Both the position numbers and the translations under genes were made by a program. Positions 1 through 4,910 of a DNA stretch of 5,134 bases are shown here, piece after piece. The stretch is from assembly GCA_031397915.1 (NCBI GenBank), contig JANNMM010000346.1:1-5134 (forward strand). Direction: 5' to 3'. The stretch comes from JANYCG01 sp031397915. Its GTDB lineage: Bacteria; Pseudomonadota; Gammaproteobacteria; Burkholderiales; Burkholderiaceae_C. The notes under the pieces were generated by a model that worked only from the letters and a program-made list of their open reading frames with translations, did not search any database and was not told the origin of the DNA. Position 1 is the stretch's first letter, and every line of letters starts with the position of its first letter.

Positions 1-1
1 C

Positions 2-943
2 ATCACCGAGCGGGGCAGCGGCCCGCTGGTGTTGCTTTGCCATGGCTGGCCAGAGCTGGCCTATTCGTGGCGGCATCAGATGCCGGCGCTTGCGCAGGCG
101 GGTTACCGCGTGGTGGCGCCCGACATGCGGGGCTACGGCGGCAGCTCGGTGCCGCACGCCATCGCCGAATACGCCATCACCGATCTGGTCGGCGACATGG
201 TGGCGCTGGTGGCGGTGCTGGGGGAGACGCGGGCTTGCATCGTCGGGCACGACTGGGGCGCGAACGTGGCCTGGAGCGCCGCGCTGTTGCGGCCGGATCT
301 GTTCACGGCTGTCGCCGCGCTGAGTGTGCCGCACCGGCCGCGCAACCCGGCGGCGCCGCCGCTGGCCCTGCTGCGGGCGGCGGGGCTGGCCGATTTTTAC
401 TGGTTCTACTTCAACCGCGAAGGTGAGGCCGAGGCCGAGTTTGAGCGCGACCTTGAATCCGCTTTGCGCAAAGTGTTGGTGGGTATTTCGGGCGATGCGC
501 CAAACCCCGCCGGGGGTGACCACAGCCGCACGCTGAACGTGCCCGCCGGGCGCGGGTTTCTGGATGGCCTGGTCGACCCCCCCGAAATGCCGGTCTGGCT
601 CAGCGAAGCAGACATTGCGGTGTACGCGGCGGCGTTTCGCAAAAACGGCCTGCGCGGGCCGTTCAACTGGTACCGCAACCTCGACCGCAACTGGGCGCTC
701 CTGGCGCCGTTTCAGGGCGCCAAGGTGTTGCCGCCGGCGCTGTTCATCGCCGGTGACCGCGATGCGGTGATTGCGTCACCCATGGGCAAGCGGGCGCTGG
801 AAACGCTGGAGGCCAGTGTGCCGAATCTGCGCGGCAAAGTGTTGATCCCTGGCGCCGGGCACTGGATCCAGCAGGAGCGGCCTGCAGAGGTGAATGCTGC
901 GCTGTTGCGCTTTCTGGCGGGAGACTATCCGGCGACCCAGTAA
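2..943 (+). CDS. Epoxide hydrolase-like alpha/beta hydrolase (5' partial)
   Basis: Probable soluble epoxide hydrolase: a cytoplasmic enzyme that opens epoxides to diols through an Asp-ester intermediate. The reading frame is open from base 2 and starts inside the first strand (ITERGSGPLVLLCHGWP), so roughly 15-20 N-terminal residues lie off the window; a GTG at 29 is internal. Seen in order: oxyanion-hole HGWP (41-52), the PDMRGYGGS loop, nucleophile motif GHDWGA with Asp at 251-253, a cap region with FYWFYF and FNWY supplying candidate lid tyrosines, acid motif AGDRD (second Asp at 761-763), and catalytic His in GAGHW (860-862). The visible 313 residues plus the missing start fit the usual length of about 320. 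Asp rather than Ser in the nucleophile elbow favours epoxide hydrolase over esterase; fluoroacetate/haloalkane dehalogenase relatives share this Asp, but the paired lid tyrosines fit epoxide hydrolase better. Substrate cannot be read from sequence. Very GC-rich, with no frameshift seen. Confidence 0.9.
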   Translation: MTERGSGPLVLLCHGWPELAYSWRHQMPALAQAGYRVVAPDMRGYGGSSVPHAIAEYAITDLVGDMVALVAVLGETRACIVGHDWGANVAWSAALLRPDLFTAVAALSVPHRPRNPAAPPLALLRAAGLADFYWFYFNREGEAEAEFERDLESALRKVLVGISGDAPNPAGGDHSRTLNVPAGRGFLDGLVDPPEMPVWLSEADIAVYAAAFRKNGLRGPFNWYRNLDRNWALLAPFQGAKVLPPALFIAGDRDAVIASPMGKRALETLEASVPNLRGKVLIPGAGHWIQQERPAEVNAALLRFLAGDYPATQ

Positions 944-948
944 AAAGC

Positions 949-976
949 CAAAAGTTAACACGCATGTTAACTTTTG
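949..976. terminator. Perfect 12-bp inverted repeat after the hydrolase gene (possible bidirectional terminator)
   Basis: Arms 949-960 and 965-976 are perfectly complementary around a CGCA loop, starting 5 bases after the hydrolase stop codon. The arms carry A-tract and T-tract ends around a GTTAACA core, as bidirectional terminators often do. The stem is AT-rich and no U-run follows it, so it is weak as an intrinsic terminator; a protein-binding dyad is the alternative. Confidence 0.45.
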
Positions 977-1025
977 TTCACAAAACCGCTGTTTTTGCTA
1001 AATCATAAGAAAAATAGCATTCAAG

Positions 1026-1059
1026 TCACGTGAAATATTAATAGTTAGCTATATATTAA
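1026..1059 (+). promoter_or_regulatory. AT-rich dyad cluster with candidate promoter
   Basis: Two palindromes lie side by side: TCACGTGA (1026-1033), and a 22-bp imperfect dyad at 1038-1059 in which 9 of 11 base pairs are symmetric (TTAATA and TATTAA arms centred on TAGCTA). A possible sigma70 promoter overlaps them: GTGAAA (1030-1035, 4/6 match to the -35 consensus), a 16-bp spacer, and TATATT (1052-1057, 5/6 match to the -10). If real, transcription would start near 1064 and leave a leader of about 165 nt before the ATG at 1228, with the dyad placed as an operator over the -10. This is inferred from sequence pattern alone. Confidence 0.3.
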
Positions 1060-1227
1060 GTAGCAATCGCGTTGGCGCACGTCCCACACTGTGAAGCACC
1101 GGGCTGGCCATTCACTTCTGTCGAGTCGTCAGAAACCGCTGACAGCGCTTCGGCTTTCCTTCTGACTGACGATGCGGCCTTCATTTCAGATGATGACGTC
1201 TCCACAGGCCTGATCCAAGGAGTTGCC

Positions 1228-1383
1228 ATGTCCCGTTTCGCCATGCAAAAAAACCACGTACTCCCATCGCCAGAGCCGGCGCCCGACGTGCAGCCGTTGC
1301 CGCTTGACCCCGAGAAAAGCCCTACGCCAGACCTGTTGCCCGATGACCCGGACCGGGACGGCGTGACGCAGCCGGTTGCGTGA
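1228..1383 (+). CDS. Small Pro/Asp-rich hypothetical protein (51 aa)
   Basis: I do not recognise a named family. The ATG at 1228 is chosen because AAGGAG (1217-1222) lies 5 bases upstream. The frame is open back to 1060, so a TTG start at 1072 would give 103 residues, but that start has no such site. The 51-residue product has a short N-terminus (MSRFAMQKNH) followed by a low-complexity acidic tail: 12 prolines and many Asp/Glu, in PEPAP, DPEK and PDDPDRDG patterns. There is no signal peptide, membrane segment or cysteine, so it is probably cytoplasmic and disordered. It ends 24 bases before the serine hydrolase start and could share its transcript. Function unknown. Low complexity makes the coding call less secure than for its neighbours, though the ribosome binding site supports it. 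Confidence 0.55.
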   Translation: MSRFAMQKNHVLPSPEPAPDVQPLPLDPEKSPTPDLLPDDPDRDGVTQPVA

Positions 1384-1407
1384 GTTAACACTGCGGCGAA
1401 TCGCACC

Positions 1408-2919
1408 ATGCGCTTCGTCAGCCTGTTCGTTTTGCTGGGCGTTGCAGCCGCTGCATCAGTTTCATCGGCTTTATCGGTTGCGCGGCCATTTGATCCGGTC
1501 GCGGTGGACCGTTTCATCACTACCCAGATGGCGCGCCATCACATTCCCGGCTTGGCGGTGGCCATCACGCACGGCGACCAGGTCGTCTTTCTTCGCGGCT
1601 ACGGCGAAGCGCGCGAGGGCGAACCGGTCACCGGCAAAACACCGTTTCGAATTGCCTCGCTGAGCAAGGCGTTCACCGCGACGGCGGTGCTCCAGCGTGT
1701 GGAAGCCGGGCAGATCGAGCTTGACGCGCCGGTAGCGCGCTACTTGCCAGGATTCGCACTGGATGGCTCGTCGGTGGCCGAGCGAATCACCGTGCGCCAA
1801 TTGCTCAACCACACCAGCGGCCTGGCCGACGCGGGTTTTGTGAACAGCCTCAACGGCCAGCAACAAACGCTGGCTGACCGGGTGGCCAGCCTGCGCCACG
1901 CCCGCCCACTTGACCCACCCGGCACGGCGTTTCATTATTTTGACCCGAACTACCAGGTGCTGGCGCGCCTGGTTGAGGTGGCAAGCGGACTGGCGTTTGA
2001 CGAATACCTGCAGCAACACGTCTTTGCGCCGCTTGCCATGCGCGACAGTGCCAGTTCGCTGACCTCTGTGGTGCCGGCCCAGCTCGCTGCGCGTCTCGCG
2101 CAAGGCCATATCGTGGCCTATGGTGAGGCGCTGGCGCTGCCCGAGCTCTCCGGATTTCTCGGCGGCAGCGGTGGTGTTGTCTCCACCGCTTCCGACATGG
2201 CGCACTTCCTGATTTCGCAGGGCAACCGGGGCAAATACTCGGGGAACCGTGTTTTGTCACCCGAGGGCGTTTCACTCATGCAAACCCCGCCAGCGGGTGT
2301 TTCCAGCACTTATGCGATGGGGTGGGTCGCGTCGAAGGTGCATGGCACACGCTCGTTTGAACACAACGGCATCCTCTCCACGTTTTACGCCGACGCCGTA
2401 TTGCTGCCAGAGCGGGGCTTCGGCGTTGTGCTGCTCTACAACGCGTATGCACTTACCGCATCCACAGGGGCCTTCCCTGAAACAAAAAACGGAGTCGTCG
2501 CACTGCTGCTGGGTCAGGCGCCCGGCGTTGGCAAGGTCACGCTGCCCTGGCTGGGACGTGGACTTGCGGCATTGTCGGCGCTGGTGGTGGGCCTGGCGAT
2601 CTGGAGCCTGCTGCCGCTGCCCCAATCCACGCCGCGTGCGCTCAATGCACCCCGCTGGAAGCGGGGGTGGGGCTTGATTTGGCCACTCGCGCCTGCGCTG
2701 TTTCTGCTCGGGCTGCCACGCCTGCTGGTAATGCAAACCGGGCGCTATTTTGATCTTGAGATGCTGGCCCGCGCCATGCCCGAGTTGGTCATTTTGCTGG
2801 GTGTGTGCGGCGTCGTGGGTTTGTTTCATGTTGTCACACGTCTCGCAAAGAAAATAGGCCCTGTGGGTGCCAGCGCACAGATGAAACGGCCGCAATTGCC
2901 GCCTACTGGCACTTTTTAA
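1408..2919 (+). CDS. Exported serine hydrolase, class C beta-lactamase/PBP family, with C-terminal membrane tail
   Basis: Serine hydrolase of the beta-lactamase class C / DD-peptidase / esterase EstB superfamily, 503 residues. Residues 1-25 form a signal peptide or N-terminal anchor (one Arg, a hydrophobic core, then Ala/Ser-rich), which supports the ATG at 1408 even though only a weak GCGGCGA-like site precedes it. The catalytic domain spans about 28-370: S84-L-S-K87 is the SxxK nucleophile/base pair; Y177-F-D179, followed by PNY, occupies the YxN position; H319-N-G321 is the KTG-like HxG motif. LLNHTSGL and the GGSGGVVSTASDM region are typical of the family. Three hydrophobic helices follow at about 383-403, 421-441 and 457-477, so the enzyme domain should face the periplasm and be held to the inner membrane. 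The tail and the Asp at the YxN Asn position are the unusual points. The likely substrate is peptidoglycan peptide, a D-amino acid peptide or an ester; true beta-lactamase activity should not be assumed. Confidence 0.93.
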   Translation: MRFVSLFVLLGVAAAASVSSALSVARPFDPVAVDRFITTQMARHHIPGLAVAITHGDQVVFLRGYGEAREGEPVTGKTPFRIASLSKAFTATAVLQRVEAGQIELDAPVARYLPGFALDGSSVAERITVRQLLNHTSGLADAGFVNSLNGQQQTLADRVASLRHARPLDPPGTAFHYFDPNYQVLARLVEVASGLAFDEYLQQHVFAPLAMRDSASSLTSVVPAQLAARLAQGHIVAYGEALALPELSGFLGGSGGVVSTASDMAHFLISQGNRGKYSGNRVLSPEGVSLMQTPPAGVSSTYAMGWVASKVHGTRSFEHNGILSTFYADAVLLPERGFGVVLLYNAYALTASTGAFPETKNGVVALLLGQAPGVGKVTLPWLGRGLAALSALVVGLAIWSLLPLPQSTPRALNAPRWKRGWGLIWPLAPALFLLGLPRLLVMQTGRYFDLEMLARAMPELVILLGVCGVVGLFHVVTRLAKKIGPVGASAQMKRPQLPPTGTF

Positions 2920-2930
2920 AAGCCACCCCC

Positions 2931-3257
2931 ATGCCGTCAACCCAGTGGAGCGCAAAGCGCAAACGCCAGTACCAGCATATCAAGGACAGCGTGCTGGCTC
3001 GCGGCCAAAGTGAGCCATTGGCTGAAGAAATCGCCGCCCGCACCGTCAACAAGGAGCGCGCCCAGCATGGCGAGTCTGTAGAGGCCAGTGATTCATCGCT
3101 CAACGACATGCCGGCCAGCCGGCGCGGCGGCTTGCGGTCTCATCTGGGTGCCGGCGGGCGCACCGTGGCGCAACTTCGCAATGATGCGGGGCAGCGTGGC
3201 ATCAAGGGGCGATCAACCATGAACAAAGCGCAGCTGACGCAGGCTCTCAAGCACTGA
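2931..3257 (+). CDS. Small basic protein of the 'plasmid stabilization protein' family, Rho_N-like C-terminus
   Basis: A 108-residue, strongly basic cytoplasmic protein. From memory of the family, proteins beginning MPS-x-QWSAKR-x-RQY, with an AEEIAARTVNKERA segment and a GGLRSH-GA-GRT segment, are annotated 'plasmid stabilization protein' in many proteobacteria, on chromosomes as well as plasmids; the biochemical role is not established. Residues about 1-50 look helical and charged, 51-65 form a loop, and 76-106 (TVAQLRNDAGQRGIKGRS, then MNKAQLTQAL) resemble the Rho_N/SAP-like helix-extended-loop-helix fold that binds nucleic acid. The frame is open upstream to 2805, inside the serine hydrolase gene, but the family N-terminus matches the ATG at 2931. 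No good Shine-Dalgarno site is visible, and only 11 bases separate it from the preceding stop, so it may depend on coupling. It is not a toxin or antitoxin by any motif I can see. Confidence 0.82.
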   Translation: MPSTQWSAKRKRQYQHIKDSVLARGQSEPLAEEIAARTVNKERAQHGESVEASDSSLNDMPASRRGGLRSHLGAGGRTVAQLRNDAGQRGIKGRSTMNKAQLTQALKH

Positions 3258-3332
3258 TGCGACGGGACAAATATCTTCCTGTGTAAACGTAAGTGCAATC
3301 TCAAACCATTGTGAATTTAAGGAGTGAATGTC

Positions 3333-3686
3333 ATGAGTTATATCGACGGATTTCTGATTCCCGTGCCCGCAGGCAAAAAAGAAGCCTACCGCGCCATGGC
3401 GACGACAGGTGCCGCAATCCTGAAGGAATGTGGGGCGACGCGCGTTGTGGAATGCTGGGGCGATGATTTGCCCGAAGCCAAGATCACAGGTTTCAAACTC
3501 GCGGTGAAGACTGAGGGCGACGAGAACGTGGTGTTCTCCTGGATCGAGTGGCCCACCAAAGCAGCGCGGGATGAAGGCAATGCGAAGTTCATGAAAGATC
3601 CCCGGATGAAGGACTTCAGTGATATGCCGTTCGACGGCAAGCGAATGATTTTTGGCGGGTTCGCGCCGATGTTGGACAACCAGTAA
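3333..3686 (+). CDS. DUF1428 family protein (YbaA-like)
   Basis: A 117-residue cytoplasmic protein of the DUF1428 family, typified by E. coli YbaA; it has a dimeric alpha/beta-barrel (ferredoxin-like) fold and no established reaction. The match runs end to end: YIDGFLIPVP at the start, RVVECWGDDLP about one third in, VVFSWIEWPTKAARDEGN in the middle, then MKDPRM and PFDGKRMIFGGF near the end. The ATG at 3333 is preceded by AAGGAG (3319-3324) at 8 bases and starts the family sequence directly; a GTG at 3324 in the same frame overlaps that site and is unlikely to be the start. The next gene begins 6 bases after its stop, so the two were probably one transcription unit. No defects seen. Family members often sit beside VOC, SRPBCC and similar small enzymes, as here. 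Confidence 0.93.
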   Translation: MSYIDGFLIPVPAGKKEAYRAMATTGAAILKECGATRVVECWGDDLPEAKITGFKLAVKTEGDENVVFSWIEWPTKAARDEGNAKFMKDPRMKDFSDMPFDGKRMIFGGFAPMLDNQ

Positions 3687-3692
3687 ACCATC

Positions 3693-3881
3693 ATGCAAGT
3701 TCAAGCCTGTATCACCTTCGGCGGTCGGTGCGAGGAAGCGCTGGCGTTTTATAAACAGGCTGTTGGCGCAGAAGTCGGCACTGTGATGGCGGACGATGGC
3801 ATGGGGCCAAGGCGGGACGGCATGCTGACCGACAAATTCGGCGTGCCGTGGATGGTGAATGTGGGAGCACCAACGCCCTGA
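3693..3881 (+). pseudogene. Internally deleted VOC/PhnB-like gene (62 codons)
   Basis: Shortened relative of the intact VOC gene at 4497-4910. Residues 1-30 match residues 1-30 of that protein at 23 of 30 positions (ITFGGRCEEALAFYK is identical); residues 31-39 (VMADDGMGP) match 64-72; residues 43-54 (GMLTDKFGVPWM) match 119-130 with one change. About 33 and 43 internal residues are therefore missing, in two blocks, both in frame. A vicinal-oxygen-chelate domain cannot fold normally with most of its central strands and the rest of its active site gone. No Shine-Dalgarno site precedes the ATG (ACCAGTAAACCATC), unlike the intact copy with AAGGA. The first 90 bases differ from the intact copy at about 25 positions, mostly synonymous, so the two genes diverged as functional genes long before the deletions. 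Most likely a decaying gene; an expressed micro-protein remains possible because no stop or frameshift has appeared. Confidence 0.8.
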
Positions 3882-3935
3882 GCCCGCACATCAGCCGAGG
3901 ACTGATTCGGGCGAGCTTTCGATAAGCGGTGTTGG

Positions 3936-3947
3936 GAGTGGTCACTC
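3936..3947. promoter_or_regulatory. Short palindrome upstream of the GFA gene
   Basis: GAGTG-GT-CACTC is a perfect 5-bp-arm palindrome in the 106-bp spacer 3882-3987, 40 bases before the GFA start codon. It could be an operator or chance. I see no convincing promoter hexamers around it, and nothing else in the spacer apart from the ribosome binding site at 3973-3978. Confidence 0.2.
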
Positions 3948-3987
3948 TCGGCAAGCAGTCGTTACCAACTAGAAGGAGCAGAAAACC

Positions 3988-4338
3988 ATGACTACCCATA
4001 CAGGCAGTTGCCACTGCGGCGCCGTCGCCTTCGAAGTGGACGGGGAAATTGACAGCGGCCTTGCCTGCAATTGCTCCATCTGCTCCCGCAGGGCTTCACT
4101 CCTCTGGTTCGTCCCCAGAACAGCGTTGCGATTCAGGACACCAGAGTCGACCGCCAGCACCTACATGTTTAACAAGCACGTTATCAAGCATCGCTTCTGC
4201 GCAAAGTGCGGCATTCACACATTCGGCGAAGGTACTGATCCCAAGGGTAATGCCGTTGCAGCAGTCAATCTTCGATGCATAGAGAACCTCGACCTGAGCA
4301 AGGTTCCCGTGCATCAATTCGATGGAAAGTCGAAGTAG
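3988..4338 (+). CDS. GFA family zinc protein (glutathione-dependent formaldehyde-activating enzyme-like)
   Basis: A 116-residue member of the GFA/CENP-V domain family, named after Gfa of Paracoccus denitrificans, which was described as speeding the condensation of formaldehyde with glutathione. Most members are of unknown substrate. The cysteine pattern is complete: C8-H-C10 and C71-A-K-C74 would form the structural zinc site, and C27-N-C29-S-I-C32 the second, catalytic-type site. SCHCGAV at the start and the closing HQFDGKS are typical family ends, so the gene is full length for a short member. The ATG at 3988 is preceded by AAGGAG (3973-3978) at 9 bases. It has its own spacer on both sides (106 and 158 bp), so it may be separately transcribed. 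Codons such as ATA and CGA hint at a somewhat different codon use from the GC-rich left end, weak evidence of later acquisition. Confidence 0.92.
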   Translation: MTTHTGSCHCGAVAFEVDGEIDSGLACNCSICSRRASLLWFVPRTALRFRTPESTASTYMFNKHVIKHRFCAKCGIHTFGEGTDPKGNAVAAVNLRCIENLDLSKVPVHQFDGKSK

Positions 4339-4363
4339 CCTTTCTGATGTGCCTTCACGTCAA

Positions 4364-4408
4364 ACCAAGTCCTCAGTGGAGCGCTAAAGGCAAGCCATCA
4401 GGACTGGT
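4364..4408. terminator. Imperfect hairpin after the GFA gene
   Basis: ACCAAGTCCT (4364-4373) pairs with AGGACTGGT (4400-4408) with one bulged A, giving 9 base pairs, and TGG/CCA inside can extend the stem. It lies 26 bases past the GFA stop. No T-run follows, so an intrinsic terminator is doubtful. It could act as a transcript-end stabiliser, or be chance. Confidence 0.25.
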
Positions 4409-4430
4409 CTGACGGTGCGTGGTAAACGTT

Positions 4431-4479
4431 CCCCATTCACCTTTCCCCGTTCACCTTTCCCCATTCACATTTCACCATT
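4431..4479 (+). repeat. Degenerate 7-bp tandem repeat (seven units)
   Basis: Seven consecutive heptamers, pyrimidine-rich on this strand: CCCCATT, CACCTTT, CCCCGTT, CACCTTT, CCCCATT, CACATTT, CACCATT. Consensus is about C-(C/A)-C-C-N-T-T, and a stronger 14-bp period (CCCCATTCACCTTT-like) is visible in the first three pairs. The tract ends 5 bases before the AAAGGA ribosome binding site of the VOC gene. Seven is not a multiple of three and the tract is upstream of the favoured start, so it is non-coding. It resembles in style the short tandem heptamers known from cyanobacteria, without implying relation. Confidence 0.8.
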
Positions 4480-4496
4480 TATCAAAGGAATTCATC

Positions 4497-4910
4497 ATGA
4501 AAGTTCAAGCCTACATAACTTTTGGCGGCCGCTGTGAAGAGGCGCTGGCGTTCTACAAAAAGTCCATCGGTGCCGAAGTCAGTGGCCTGATGCGCTGGAA
4601 GGAAAGCCCTGACGCAGACATGAAAGGGCCGCCCGGCTGGGAAGAAAAAGTCATGAACGCCTCCTTTCGCATTGGTGAAACGCACCTGATGGCAGACGAC
4701 GGCATGGGCCCAGGAACGCCAGAGTTCAAAGGCATGACGCTGGCGCTGAGTGCGGCCAACGATGCCGACACCCGGCGTGTGTTTGACGCACTGGCCGAGG
4801 GCGGCACCGTTCAGATGCCGCTAGCCAAAACCTTCTGGACCTCGTCTTTCGGCATGCTGAGTGACAAATTTGGCGTACCGTGGATGGTCATGACGGAGTC
4901 AGCATCGTGA
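4497..4910 (+). CDS. VOC family protein, PhnB-like (glyoxalase/bleomycin-resistance fold)
   Basis: A 137-residue vicinal-oxygen-chelate protein of the PhnB/YjdN-like branch, sometimes annotated as a 3-demethylubiquinone methyltransferase-like or glyoxalase-like protein. The fold is two beta-alpha-beta-beta-beta modules: module 1 about residues 1-70 (VQAYITFGGRCEEALAFYKK, then VMNASFRIGETHLMADDG), module 2 about 75-133 (MTLALSAANDADTRRVFDAL, AEGGTVQMPLAKTFW, then FGMLSDKFGVPWMV). All conserved family blocks are present, so the gene is full length. ATG 4497 follows AAGGA (4485-4489) at 7 bases; an in-frame GTG at 4419 would translate the heptamer repeat and is rejected. Its last four bases, GTGA, contain the start of the DUF899 gene, so the two are probably translationally coupled. 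The reaction is unknown; the metal ligands cannot be assigned with confidence from sequence alone. A shrunken relative lies at 3693-3881. Confidence 0.92.
   Translation: MKVQAYITFGGRCEEALAFYKKSIGAEVSGLMRWKESPDADMKGPPGWEEKVMNASFRIGETHLMADDGMGPGTPEFKGMTLALSAANDADTRRVFDALAEGGTVQMPLAKTFWTSSFGMLSDKFGVPWMVMTESAS

Larger units (their letters stand above)
944..1227. other. Intergenic spacer, AT-rich left part and GC-rich right part
   Basis: The left part (to about 1070) is markedly richer in A+T than the genes and holds the inverted repeats described separately, plus TGCTA/TAGCA 5-bp arms at 996-1000 and 1015-1019. The right part (about 1070-1227) has ordinary composition and is open in both a plus-strand frame (1060 to 1383) and a minus-strand frame closing at 1056, without a strong start on either. 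It also holds a GTCAGAA/TTCTGAC inverted repeat (1128-1134 and 1160-1166). I see no tRNA or known riboswitch here. Confidence 0.5.

Noticed and set aside
1128..1166. GTCAGAA/TTCTGAC 7-bp inverted repeat
   Set aside because: Short arms with a 25-base loop are likely by chance; listed only as content of the spacer.
1056..1520. Minus-strand 154-codon frame beneath the small protein and the serine hydrolase start
   Set aside because: It runs through the well-supported start and signal peptide of the serine hydrolase on the other strand, is Ser/Gly/Thr low-complexity over much of its length, and has no clear RBS. Its last part is kept only as an open question in the findings.
1471..2205. Long minus-strand frame (244 codons) inside the serine hydrolase gene
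   Set aside because: High-GC coding DNA commonly leaves long antisense frames; the plus-strand product has all family motifs and this one shows none.
2650..2666. GC-rich hairpin CCCCGC-TGGAA-GCGGGG
   Set aside because: It lies within the serine hydrolase coding sequence between two membrane helices, with no T-run, and is easily explained by GC-rich codons.
2805..2930. Upstream start for the 'plasmid stabilization' gene inside the serine hydrolase
   Set aside because: The extra residues overlap the hydrolase C-terminus and are not part of the family, which begins MPS-x-QWSAK at 2931.
3258..3332. Promoter before the DUF1428 gene
   Set aside because: The spacer is moderately AT-rich but no -35/-10 pair with acceptable spacing stood out; only the RBS at 3319-3324 is supported.
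4419..4496. GTG at 4419 as the VOC start
   Set aside because: It would add a 26-residue leader translated from the heptamer repeat. The ATG at 4497 has a good RBS and matches the family N-terminus and the sister copy.
3687..4496. Integron cassette array, suggested by small genes of VOC and GFA type with separate spacers
   Set aside because: No attC-like sites with paired core sequences could be found in the spacers, and there is no integrase in the window.
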